Assembly: GCF_030252165.1 (NCBI RefSeq)
Contig: NZ_CP126969.1
Coordinates: forward strand, 2,046,001-2,110,000
Source of the DNA: Corynebacterium breve
Lineage (GTDB): Bacteria > Actinomycetota > Actinomycetes > Mycobacteriales > Mycobacteriaceae
Direction: 5' to 3'
Length of the DNA stretch: 64,000 nucleotides
The position numbers and the translations under genes are program-made. Shown here piece by piece: positions 54,474 to 62,480 of the stretch (the stretch's first letter is position 1; each line of letters starts with the position of its first letter). The notes below the pieces were generated by a model, which saw only the letters and a list, made by a program, of their open reading frames with translations, was not told the DNA's origin and did not search any database.

Positions 54474-54578
54474 TTAGATTACGGAGGAGAGTGCTCCGAC
54501 AACCTCGAATGGGAACTGCAGGAGCTCACCAAGAGCGTTGACAAGAACTGCAATGACGTTGGAAGAAGTTTCTAGCAT
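54474..54578 (-). CDS. 34-residue small membrane-active or mycomembrane-type protein
   Basis: ATG 54578, stop TAA 54474-54476. The peptide starts MLETSSNVIAVLVNALGELL, continues with QFPFEVVG and ends ALSSVI. It is one amphipathic helix with acidic residues spaced along one face, no signal peptide and no Cys. AAAGGAAAG is a strong ribosome site and a strong terminator follows, so it is a genuine, probably abundant product. It resembles in size and character the tiny PorA/PorH/ProtX-type corynebacterial outer-membrane proteins, but I cannot show homology. Confidence 0.7.
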   Translation of the reverse strand: MLETSSNVIAVLVNALGELLQFPFEVVGALSSVI

Positions 54579-54738
54579 GTTTTCTTTCCTTTCATGTGAT
54601 ACGAAAACTTACAAGAGCCACGTTAACAATGGATTGACTCTAAACCAACGGAAAGTAACCAATTACAAGCAATTGCCAAGAAACTCCTATATACATAAAC
54701 ACTTTCTGGCAACTAAATATAATCGACGTGCACTGTGT
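54579..54738 (-). promoter_or_regulatory. AT-rich upstream region of the 34-residue gene
   Basis: 160 bases, clearly more AT-rich than flanks. TATATA- and TATTTA-like hexamers near 54690-54720 may be -10 elements on the minus strand. No second ORF is visible. Confidence 0.4.
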
Positions 54739-55677
54739 CTAGACGCTGTTATGCACCGATTCGGTGGCTCGTTCCCTGTCAGGATCAACTGCTTCAACAA
54801 TCTCTACTTCGTGCGCCTTTTCCCGCGCGCGGCGCGCTCCGACGATGGTCACGGTGAATCCGACGATCAGAACTGCAGCGCGGATAATCCACAATACGGT
54901 TTCCGACAGATCCAACGGACCAAATACGGCAGGGATGTTCAACACCACGAGCATCGTGCCGACAAGCCCGCCCAGCAGGTAAGGATTCAAACGCGAGACA
55001 GCAAAAGCTGCGATCGGTGCCGCTACTACACCACCGATGAGCAGCGCCAGAATGATCATCGCGTTTTCTACCAGCTGGTCCCACATACTGACGACGAAGC
55101 CTGCGGTACCACCGATCGACACCAAGAATTCAGAAGCCGATACCGTGCCGACGATGCGGCGAGGCTCGCTGCGTCCCATGGTCAGCAGTGTGGACATCGT
55201 GACTGGGCCCCAGCCGCCACCACCTGTCGAGGACAGGAATCCGCCGACCGACCCCAGACCGAACAGCAGACCGCCGGATGGTTCCTTCGTCGTGGTCTTC
55301 TTCGGCGCGCGGCCACGGGAGAATCGCATTACCAGGTGGATGCCAAGGCCCATGAGGATGATGCCGGTGAGCGGTCGCGCGGCTTCCACCGACAGGTTCG
55401 ACAGCACGGTCGCACCGATGAATGACAACACCATGCCCGGGATGCCGAGTTTCAGAGCCGCTTTCCAATTCACGTTGCCAAAGCGCCAGTGGCTCACGCC
55501 CGCGGCGAAAGTGGTGCCCAGCTGCGCGGCGTTCACGGCTGCGACCGCCTGGGCGGGCCCGAGGCCTGCCAGGGCGATCAAGATGGTGGTCGACGTGATG
55601 CCGAAGCCCATGCCCAGTCCGCCGTCGACAAGCTGGGCGGCAAAGCCTGCAAGGCCAATCAAGATGAAGGTAAGCAA
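54739..55677 (-). CDS. TSUP-family permease, paralog of CysZ
   Basis: 312 residues, ~8 membrane helices. TauE/SafE-type repeats: LAGFAAQLVDGGLGMGFGITSTTILIALAGLGPAQAVAAVNAAQLGTTFAAGVSHW and the second half LFGLGSVGGFLSSTGGGGWGPVTMSTLL ... GTVSASEFLVSIGGTAGFV. It is closely related to the next gene (QLVDGGLGMGFG-TSTTILI, LGPAQA). Six bases separate it from cysZ, so it belongs to the sulfate operon. Probable substrate is sulfate or a sulfonate/sulfite. Confidence 0.88.
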   Translation of the reverse strand: MLTFILIGLAGFAAQLVDGGLGMGFGITSTTILIALAGLGPAQAVAAVNAAQLGTTFAAGVSHWRFGNVNWKAALKLGIPGMVLSFIGATVLSNLSVEAARPLTGIILMGLGIHLVMRFSRGRAPKKTTTKEPSGGLLFGLGSVGGFLSSTGGGGWGPVTMSTLLTMGRSEPRRIVGTVSASEFLVSIGGTAGFVVSMWDQLVENAMIILALLIGGVVAAPIAAFAVSRLNPYLLGGLVGTMLVVLNIPAVFGPLDLSETVLWIIRAAVLIVGFTVTIVGARRAREKAHEVEIVEAVDPDRERATESVHNSV

Positions 55678-55683
55678 TGTTCT

Positions 55684-56613
55684 CTAGCTTTCTATCGGTT
55701 GAGGTTCTACGCTAATCGACTTCGTAGGATTTTGTTCGGCTTGCGCAGCAGTTTTTGAGTTCCTGCGGGCACGATATACACCCGTCCCTGACAACGCCAC
55801 CCCGGATACCAAGACCACGGCTTGCGCGATCCAAGCATGAGGCACGGAGGCAAAGTTCAAAACAACAGGCAGGTTCAACAGCACAATCAGCGTGCCAACG
55901 ATCCCGCCGAGCAGGATGGGATTCAGGCGCGATACGATCCACGCGGCGACCGGAGCCGCGATCACCCCGCCCACAAGGAGTGCGATCACCGCCGCCAGGT
56001 TGGAAAGGAGGTCGTCCCACATTCCGAGCACAAACCCCAAGGTCGCAGCCGAAGTAACCACGAATTCCGCCGTATTTACCGTGCCGACGATGCGGCGTGG
56101 CTCCTCTCGGCCTGCGCTCAACAGCGTGGACGTGGTCACCGGACCCCATCCTCCGCCGCCGGTTGCATCGATGAACCCACCAACAAAGCCGAGCCCGCCC
56201 AGGAACCCCTTCGAGTGTGGTTTCGGGCGCAGCGTGCGCTGGGTCAGACCGCGCGAAAAGCGCAGCATCAAGTTCAGCCCGATCGCGACCAACACCGCCG
56301 ACATGATGGGGCGCGCCGCCTCTGTGGACATTGTCGACAGGAATGTAGCGCCAAGAAAGGCCCCTACACCGCCGGGGATTCCGATCGCCGCGACGACGCG
56401 CCAGTTCACGTTACCCAACCGCCAATGGCTCAGCCCGCTGGCCAAGGTGGTGCCTAGCTCGGCAGCGTGCACTACAGCAGATGCCTGAGCAGGGCCAAGA
56501 CCCGCAAGAAGAATCAGAATGGTTGTCGAAGTGGCGCCGAAGCCCATGCCCAGTCCGCCATCGACAAGCTGGGCGGCAAGGCCCGCCACTGCAATCAGGA
56601 TTAGCGTAGTCAT
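55684..56613 (-). CDS. cysZ: sulfate permease CysZ-type (TSUP family)
   Basis: 309 residues, ~8 membrane helices, with the two-repeat TSUP layout: AAQLVDGGLGMGFGATSTTILILLAGLGPAQASAVVHAAELGTT and GFLGGLGFVGGFIDATGGGGWGPVTTSTLLSAG ... GTVNTAEFVVTSAATLGFV. In C. glutamicum the gene in this position mediates sulfate uptake. It starts three bases after the cysY stop. Confidence 0.88.
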   Translation of the reverse strand: MTTLILIAVAGLAAQLVDGGLGMGFGATSTTILILLAGLGPAQASAVVHAAELGTTLASGLSHWRLGNVNWRVVAAIGIPGGVGAFLGATFLSTMSTEAARPIMSAVLVAIGLNLMLRFSRGLTQRTLRPKPHSKGFLGGLGFVGGFIDATGGGGWGPVTTSTLLSAGREEPRRIVGTVNTAEFVVTSAATLGFVLGMWDDLLSNLAAVIALLVGGVIAAPVAAWIVSRLNPILLGGIVGTLIVLLNLPVVLNFASVPHAWIAQAVVLVSGVALSGTGVYRARRNSKTAAQAEQNPTKSISVEPQPIES

Positions 56614-56616
56614 GAG

Positions 56617-57348
56617 TTACCGCCCTACGCTGACCAGCGATGACACAGCCTCGCGGTAGCGGCGCGCCACCAAAGGAGCCAAATCCAGCAGCAGTGGCGC
56701 TGAGTGTGTGACGACGACACCTGTGTCGTCCATCAGCTCACGCACCGTAAGTACGGCGCTGTCCAGCAAGGTGCCGTGCGTGACGAACAAGGGTAATAGG
56801 TGCATGTTTTCGGAGGCTTCTGCCACCGCCCTAAGCCCTGCCGCACCGCGGTTGTCGCCCGTGCCTGTCGCTGGCACCACGCGCACCTGGAATCCTGCTA
56901 GTTCCCCAACCCGCTGGGCAAGGTCTTCGGTGGCTTGCGCGCCCGTGGTGTCAGAGGTGCCCACGGGGTACAACACCACGGTGGCCCCTGCGGGCGCATC
57001 CTGGCGGACTCGCGTGGCCAGTATCCGTGCGGTGTCGTCGCCCTGACCGAGAGTGGCTGCGAGGCTCAGTGAAATCCCCGAGATCTCTTCCGCCTGGGTG
57101 AGCGCGTGTGGCACGTCCACTTTCGCGTGGAAAGCATCGGTGAACAGCAACGGCACCACGATGGCGTGGCTGTGGCCTGCTTGAGCCAGGGCCACAGCGG
57201 CATCGCTCAAGGTGGGCTCGGTGAAGTCAAGGTGGGACTCCACCGCGTCCACTCCCAACCGCTTGGCAGCGGCCACGGTCAACGCCCGGATTCCGTCGGC
57301 GGCTTCGGAGTGGCGCGAGCCGTGGGACAGGGTGATCAGCGCTGTCAT
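56617..57348 (-). CDS. cysY: sirohydrochlorin chelatase-like protein (CbiX/CysY)
   Basis: 243 residues. N-terminal ALITLSHGSRHSEAADGIRALTVAAAKRLG contains the metal-binding His, with SHLDFTEPTLSDAAVALAQAGHSHAIVVPLLFTDAFHAKVDVPHAL, and a second half carrying MHLLPLFVTHGTLLDSAV. It would insert ferrous iron into sirohydrochlorin to give siroheme for CysI. Overlaps cysN by four bases. Confidence 0.88.
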   Translation of the reverse strand: MTALITLSHGSRHSEAADGIRALTVAAAKRLGVDAVESHLDFTEPTLSDAAVALAQAGHSHAIVVPLLFTDAFHAKVDVPHALTQAEEISGISLSLAATLGQGDDTARILATRVRQDAPAGATVVLYPVGTSDTTGAQATEDLAQRVGELAGFQVRVVPATGTGDNRGAAGLRAVAEASENMHLLPLFVTHGTLLDSAVLTVRELMDDTGVVVTHSAPLLLDLAPLVARRYREAVSSLVSVGR

Positions 57349-58625
57349 GATGTCAGGCGCTTACCGACGAGCCCCGCCGCCAACGTGTTTCCGCTTGCCT
57401 GATCGATGACGAGGAAGTTGCCCACCGCACCACGCGCTTGGTAATCCTCTACTGGCAACTCATTGGCCACCTGGATGCTGACGTGCGCGATGTCGTTGCG
57501 GCCGAAGTGCTCCGGGGCCTCGATGTTGTTCTTGCCATCGATGTCCACGATGCGCTCCACACCGGCCACACGACCCCGGGTCAGGGAAGTGCCGTAGCGG
57601 ATTTTGACCGCCTGCCCCGGCGCGATGTTCTTCTCGGTCAGGCCGACTACCGTGGCAGCGAATTCGCGTACCGGCTCGGGCCTAGTTCCGCCGGCGAGCA
57701 GATCGCCACGGACGAGGTCGATATCGTCGGCAAGCCGGAGTGCCACCGAGTCGCCGGCCTGCGCCTTGTGAACTTCACCATCAGAGCTGTCGATATGCGT
57801 GACGGTGGTTGTTCGTCCATATGGCGCGCTAATTCCATCCCCCACAGAGATGCTGCCGGCTGTGATTCGACCAGCGTAGGCGCGATAATCGGAAGCGTGT
57901 TCGCGCAGCACGTATTGGATCGGGAATCGGAAATCGAGGTCCAAGGCGCGGCCAGAGTGGACAGGGACTTCTTCGAGCATCTGCAAAACCGTCTGGCCCT
58001 GGTACCACGGCATGTTCTCGGAAGGCTCGACGACGTTGTCGCCTCGTAGCGCGGAGATCGGGACCACGCGCGCGTCGGAAATGCCCAGTTCACCGGCCCG
58101 CGTAAGGAATTCATCGCGGATGGTGTTGAATACGTCCTCGGAGAAATTCACCAGGTCGATCTTGTTCACGGCCAGAATGACGGTTTTTACGCCCAAGAGC
58201 GCTGCCACGTTGAGGTGCCGCACGGTTTGCTCGACGACGCCGTGGCGGGCGTCGATAAGCAAAACGACAACCTGCGAGGTGGACATGCCCGTAACCGTGT
58301 TGCGGGTGTACTGCACGTGACCCGGGGTGTCCGCGAGGATGAAGGTGCGCTTGTCGGTAGCGAAATACCGATAAGCAACGTCGATGGTGATGCCCTGCTC
58401 ACGCTCGGCACGCAGGCCGTCAACCAGTAGGGACAGATCAAGACCATCGAAGCCACGGTCGGCGGAAGTCTGCTCGACGCTAGCCAACTGGTCCGCTAGG
58501 ACTGACTTTGTGTCGTGCAGCAGGCGACCGACAAAGGTGGATTTTCCGTCGTCAACGGAGCCCGCGGTGCACAGGCGCAGCGTTTGCCTATCGGCAAATG
58601 GGTGGTTGGAGGATAGGTCATGCAT
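57345..58625 (-). CDS. cysN: sulfate adenylyltransferase subunit 1 (GTPase)
   Basis: 426 residues. An EF-Tu-like GTPase: P-loop CTAGSVDDGKSTFVGRLLHD, switch motif EREQGITIDVAYRYF, DTPGHVQYTRN, NKIDLV, followed by two beta-barrel domains. It activates CysD to form APS from sulfate and ATP. There is no fused APS kinase domain, consistent with direct APS reduction. Its ATG overlaps the cysD stop by one base. Confidence 0.95.
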   Translation of the reverse strand: MHDLSSNHPFADRQTLRLCTAGSVDDGKSTFVGRLLHDTKSVLADQLASVEQTSADRGFDGLDLSLLVDGLRAEREQGITIDVAYRYFATDKRTFILADTPGHVQYTRNTVTGMSTSQVVVLLIDARHGVVEQTVRHLNVAALLGVKTVILAVNKIDLVNFSEDVFNTIRDEFLTRAGELGISDARVVPISALRGDNVVEPSENMPWYQGQTVLQMLEEVPVHSGRALDLDFRFPIQYVLREHASDYRAYAGRITAGSISVGDGISAPYGRTTTVTHIDSSDGEVHKAQAGDSVALRLADDIDLVRGDLLAGGTRPEPVREFAATVVGLTEKNIAPGQAVKIRYGTSLTRGRVAGVERIVDIDGKNNIEAPEHFGRNDIAHVSIQVANELPVEDYQARGAVGNFLVIDQASGNTLAAGLVGKRLTS

Positions 58626-59524
58626 CAGAAGTAACCCTCTTTCTTGCGGTCTTCCATGGCGGATTCGCTCAGGCGGTCGTCGGCACGCGTGGCGCCGCGC
58701 TCGGTCAGCGTTGAGGTTGCGATCTCTGCAAGTACCTCTTCAATGGTGGTGGCGTCGGATTCGACAGCACCAGTGCAGCTCATATCGCCAACAGTGCGGT
58801 AGCGCACATGCTTCACGACGATGTCCTCTGATTCCTTCGGCCCACCCCATTCGCCAGGGGTCAGCCACATTCCATCGCGGTTGAACACCTCGCGGTCGTG
58901 GGCGAAGTAGATGTCCGGCAGTTCGATGTTGCGGGCACCGATGTACTCCCAGACGTCAGTTTCAGTCCAGTTGGAAATGGGAAAGACGCGAATGTTCTCC
59001 CCCGGCAGCTTTTCGCCGTTGTACAAATCCCACAGCTCAGGGCGTTGGCGGCGAGGGTCCCAGCCGCCGAAGCTGTCGCGAACCGAAAAGACGCGTTCCT
59101 TGGCGCGGGCGCGTTCCTCGTCGCGGCGTGCACCACCGAGGACGGCGTCGTAGCCGGCGTCTGCGATCGTCTCCACCAGTGGCACGGTTTGTAGCGGATT
59201 GCGCGTGCCGTCGGGGCGCTCGACAAGATCGCCACGGTCGATCCAATCCTGGACCTCGGCCACGCGCAGTCGCGCTCCGGTCTCGGCGACGAGCCGGTCG
59301 CGGAACTCGATGACCTCGGGGAAGTTATGCCCAGTGTCCACGTGTAGCAGCTCGATCGGCATCGCCGCAGGCGCGAACGCGCGGCGCGCTAGTTCGAAGA
59401 CGACGCAGGAGTCCTTGCCGCCGGAGAAAAGCAGGCCGATCTTATCGAACTGCCCCGCTACCTCACGCAGGATGTGAATCGATTCGTTCTCTAAATCTTG
59501 AAGGTGTGGTGAAAGCTGTGTCAT
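58625..59524 (-). CDS. cysD: sulfate adenylyltransferase subunit 2
   Basis: 299 residues from ATG 59524 (MTQLSPHLQDLENESIHILREV). PP-loop LLFSGGKDSCVVFELARRAF, then LLHVDTGHNFPEVIEFRDRL, GGARRDEERARAKERVFSVRD and the C-terminal MSCTGAVESDATTIEEVLAEI. The longer frame upstream is within cysH. Start overlaps the cysH stop by four bases (ATGA). Confidence 0.95.
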   Translation of the reverse strand: MTQLSPHLQDLENESIHILREVAGQFDKIGLLFSGGKDSCVVFELARRAFAPAAMPIELLHVDTGHNFPEVIEFRDRLVAETGARLRVAEVQDWIDRGDLVERPDGTRNPLQTVPLVETIADAGYDAVLGGARRDEERARAKERVFSVRDSFGGWDPRRQRPELWDLYNGEKLPGENIRVFPISNWTETDVWEYIGARNIELPDIYFAHDREVFNRDGMWLTPGEWGGPKESEDIVVKHVRYRTVGDMSCTGAVESDATTIEEVLAEIATSTLTERGATRADDRLSESAMEDRKKEGYF

Positions 59525-60294
59525 GAGTGAAGCCCGCATTCTGTCTTGTTTTGTCCTGCCCATCGTCCGGCGCGTGGGTCCTCGCCCTCGGCCACCGGAA
59601 GCGTGCATGTTTCGCACCCGATTGATGGGTATCCATGCTTGGTCAAGGGGTGGATGATGAGGTCGCGCTCTTCGATGTAGCGCTCCGTATCCTCCAGCGA
59701 CCAGGTGATGATCGGCGAGATCTTCAGCCTGCCCGTCGCGTCCAAGCTCAACGCCGGTGCCTGCGCCCTCGTCGGCCCGTCAGCGCGACGCAGGCCAGTG
59801 ACCCACCCCGCATAGGGCGATAGGTTCACGGCCAGCGGTTCCACCTTGCGCATGCGGCAGCACGCAGTCGGATTGGTCAGATACAGGTTGAGTCCGTAGG
59901 TCTCGTCCTGCTCGGCCCTGGTCAACGTCGGAGTGGCACGTACGAGCGTCTGCTTCGGGTACCGCGCCTCAACCTGATCGGCCACCTCCAGGGTCTCCTT
60001 GAAGTGATAACCGGTATCGAGAAACAGGAAGTCTGCATCCGGCAAGTGGTCCTTTGCCAGTTCGGCTAGCACAGTGTTCTCCATGCTCAGCGTCACCGCG
60101 AGGGCACCAGGCGCGTGAGTGTGCGCCCAGTCCAGAATGTTTTCGGCAGTTTCGTTGTACAGCGCGTCCGCATGCTTATCGACGAGCTCTTGGTTTGCAC
60201 GCAGGGTGTCGTCGTCAAGCGGAGCTGTCGTGGTGACTCCCGCGGGGCTTTCTTCGGGATCGCGGTAGGTTCCGCTGGCTCCGAGGAGGTTCAT
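59521..60294 (-). CDS. cysH: APS (adenylylsulfate) reductase
   Basis: 257 residues. PP-loop-like ALAVTLSMENTVLAELAKD, FLFLDTGYHFKETLEVADQV, and the [4Fe-4S] cysteines TACCRMRK and GCETCT typical of APS-using reductases; the redox-active Cys is in ECGLHS at the C-terminus. Reduces APS to sulfite with thioredoxin. Overlaps cysX by four bases. Confidence 0.95.
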   Translation of the reverse strand: MNLLGASGTYRDPEESPAGVTTTAPLDDDTLRANQELVDKHADALYNETAENILDWAHTHAPGALAVTLSMENTVLAELAKDHLPDADFLFLDTGYHFKETLEVADQVEARYPKQTLVRATPTLTRAEQDETYGLNLYLTNPTACCRMRKVEPLAVNLSPYAGWVTGLRRADGPTRAQAPALSLDATGRLKISPIITWSLEDTERYIEERDLIIHPLTKHGYPSIGCETCTLPVAEGEDPRAGRWAGQNKTECGLHS

Positions 60295-60554
60295 TGCGTC
60301 GCTCCTGTTCTGAGTACGTGGTCGTGTCCGCGGCGGGCTAAGGATTCCTGATATGCCTGCTCGGTGGATTTCGCTGGCTGCGGTGGGGTGTCTGGATCGT
60401 CTTGGCCGTAATACTTGACCTCAAAAATGCGCAGGCACTCGTGGCATTTCCAGGCGAAGTCGGTTTCTTCATTGGGATACAGATCCTCTCCCGCGCAGTA
60501 GGGGCAATGCGCTGGGTGGTTTCTGTTGGGGTTGGGTGCCCGGCGGAAGCTCAC
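60291..60554 (-). CDS. cysX: small Cys-rich protein CysX
   Basis: 87 residues with two CxxC pairs (HCPYCAGEDLY and WKCHECLRIFEV), forming a zinc-ribbon or small metal site. In C. glutamicum the equivalent is cysX, proposed as a ferredoxin-like electron donor to CysI; only four Cys are visible, so the proposal is possible but a zinc ribbon fits as well. Overlaps cysI by four bases. Confidence 0.85.
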   Translation of the reverse strand: MSFRRAPNPNRNHPAHCPYCAGEDLYPNEETDFAWKCHECLRIFEVKYYGQDDPDTPPQPAKSTEQAYQESLARRGHDHVLRTGATQ

Positions 60555-62218
60555 TTGATGTCCTCCTCTTCGGCGCGGATGAGCCAGTCGCGGAACAACT
60601 CGCCTTCGTCGCGCTTGTCCACGTAGTTCTGCACCACGCGAGTGACGTAGTCAGTGAGCTCTGAGGAAAGTACCTTGTGTCCTCGGATCTTGCGACCGAA
60701 GTTGGCTCCATCACCGAGGGTGCCGCCCAGGTGAACCTGGAAGCCTTCGACGCGGTTGCCCTCCTCGTCAGTGACGGTCTGGCCCTTCAATCCGATGTCT
60801 GCGATCTGGGTTCGGGCACACGCGTTCGGGCAGCCATTGAGCGCGATGGTGATTGGCGAGTCGAGGTCGGTAAAGCGCTCCTCCAGCTCGTCGGCAAGCT
60901 CGATGGCGCGAGACTTGGTGGTCACATGCGCGAGCTTGCAGTACTCCAAGCCGGTGCACGACAGCAGGCCGCGACGGAACTCGCTGGGCTTGGAGTACAG
61001 GCCCATCGAATCGAGATCGGCGGTAAGGCTATCAACCTTGTCCTTTGGAATGTCGAGCAACAGCAGCTCTTTGAATGGGGTGAAGCGCAGACGGGTCAGC
61101 CCATAGGATTCCGCGAGGTCGGCCACCGCGATGAGCTGCTCGCCAGACAGGTGGCCCAAGGTTGGCTTCACGCCAAGGTAGAAGTTGCCGTCCTTTTGCT
61201 CGTGCAGGCCGATGTGATCGCGTGAGATCGGATTCTCTGGCGGGTTTGGGCCATCGGGCAGCTTATAGCCGAGGTACTCGTCTTCGAGGACCTGGCGGAA
61301 CTTCTCGGCACCCCATTGGGCGACGAGGAACTTCAGGCGAGCGCGGTTGCGCAGGCGGCGGAAACCATAGTCGCGGAAGATTCCGACAACGGCGTTCCAT
61401 ACCTCTGGGACCTGCTCCAAGGTGGCAAAGGCGCCGAGGGATTGGGCGAGCATGGGGTTCGTCGACAAGCCACCGCCGACAAAGACCTGGAAACCGGGAC
61501 CCAGTTCAGGGTGCTCAACTGCTTGGAAGGCGAGGTCCTGGATCTCGTGGGTGACGTCCTGGCGGGCGTTGCCGGAGATCGAAGACTTGAACTTGCGCGG
61601 CAGGTTCTGGTTTTCGTCGCGCAGGACGTAATCGTTGGTGATTTCCTCGATGGCCGGGGTGGCATCGATAATCTCGTCCTTGGCGATGCCTGCTACCGGG
61701 GAGCCCAGGATCACGCGGGGGACGTCGCCGCAGCCGTCCCAGGTATTGAGTCCGACAGATTCCAGCTTTTCCCAGATCGCCGGCACATTCTCGATTTCAA
61801 CCCAGTGCAGCTGGATGTTTTGGCGGTCGGTGAGGTCGATGGTGGAACGCGCCCAGTCGCGCGAGATTTCACCCACCGCGCGGGCCTGCTCGGTGGTGCA
61901 GCGGCCGCCGTCGAAGCGGATGCGCATCATAAAGAACTTGTCCTGCAGTTCGGAGTTGTCCTTGCCGGTGTGCTCGCCGCCCAGGTTCTGCTTGCGCTGC
62001 GTATACATACCGAGCCACTTGAAGCGCGGTGCAAGGTCATCGGCGGGGATCGAGTCGAATCCCTCCTTAGAGTATGTATCGATCACGCGCTGCTTCACCT
62101 GCAGTACGGGTTCAACCTGCTTGACCTCCTCGTCATGGTTCAGTGGCGTGTTGCCGTCGATCTTCCACTGTCCCTCGGGCTTCTTGGCGCGGGGCTTGCG
62201 TTCGGTGACGGTAGTCAT
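60551..62218 (-). CDS. cysI: sulfite reductase (ferredoxin-type)
   Basis: 555 residues. Siroheme/[4Fe-4S] cysteines in LSCTGLEYCKLAHVTTKSRA and LNGCPNACARTQIADIG, plus substrate-binding region RQNIQLHWVEIENVP and FVGGGLSTNPMLAQ. The Tyr-Cys (TGLEYC) pair seen in mycobacterial SirA lies at the first cluster cysteine. Reduces sulfite to sulfide with six electrons. First gene of the sulfate operon. Confidence 0.95.
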   Translation of the reverse strand: MTTVTERKPRAKKPEGQWKIDGNTPLNHDEEVKQVEPVLQVKQRVIDTYSKEGFDSIPADDLAPRFKWLGMYTQRKQNLGGEHTGKDNSELQDKFFMMRIRFDGGRCTTEQARAVGEISRDWARSTIDLTDRQNIQLHWVEIENVPAIWEKLESVGLNTWDGCGDVPRVILGSPVAGIAKDEIIDATPAIEEITNDYVLRDENQNLPRKFKSSISGNARQDVTHEIQDLAFQAVEHPELGPGFQVFVGGGLSTNPMLAQSLGAFATLEQVPEVWNAVVGIFRDYGFRRLRNRARLKFLVAQWGAEKFRQVLEDEYLGYKLPDGPNPPENPISRDHIGLHEQKDGNFYLGVKPTLGHLSGEQLIAVADLAESYGLTRLRFTPFKELLLLDIPKDKVDSLTADLDSMGLYSKPSEFRRGLLSCTGLEYCKLAHVTTKSRAIELADELEERFTDLDSPITIALNGCPNACARTQIADIGLKGQTVTDEEGNRVEGFQVHLGGTLGDGANFGRKIRGHKVLSSELTDYVTRVVQNYVDKRDEGELFRDWLIRAEEEDIK

Positions 62219-62286
62219 GGAAAGGCTCCTAATGGACTGCTCTGTCTATTCCTAGAACTTGTCTAAAGTGTTGAACGAAAGGTAAC

Positions 62287-62302
62287 CAGACCAAACTGTC
62301 TA
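62287..62302. promoter_or_regulatory. McbR/CysR-like box upstream of cysI
   Basis: CAGAC-N6-GTCTA, one base from the TAGAC-N6-GTCTA McbR consensus. It lies 69 bases upstream of the cysI ATG. Additional GTCTA/TAGAA half sites lie at about 62245-62265. Confidence 0.65.
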
Positions 62303-62444
62303 CCGCAATAGGGGGGAGGTTTTGCCGGCCGAAAATGGCATATCTCGGGCGTTTTATCTGCATGAATGTTAAATCATGCGCCCACGTGCGGTGAATTTAA
62401 TTTCAGGGAATGCTTGGCAAGTGACCGTTCCCCTGCTAACTTTA

Positions 62445-62460
62445 CAGACCATTCAGTCTA
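62445..62460. promoter_or_regulatory. McbR/CysR-like box upstream of fpr2
   Basis: A second CAGAC-N6-GTCTA, 20 bases upstream of the fpr2 ATG and next to GAAAGG. Having the same one-base departure as the cysI box suggests joint regulation. Confidence 0.65.
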
Positions 62461-62480
62461 GTTTGAAAGGAATCACTGAA

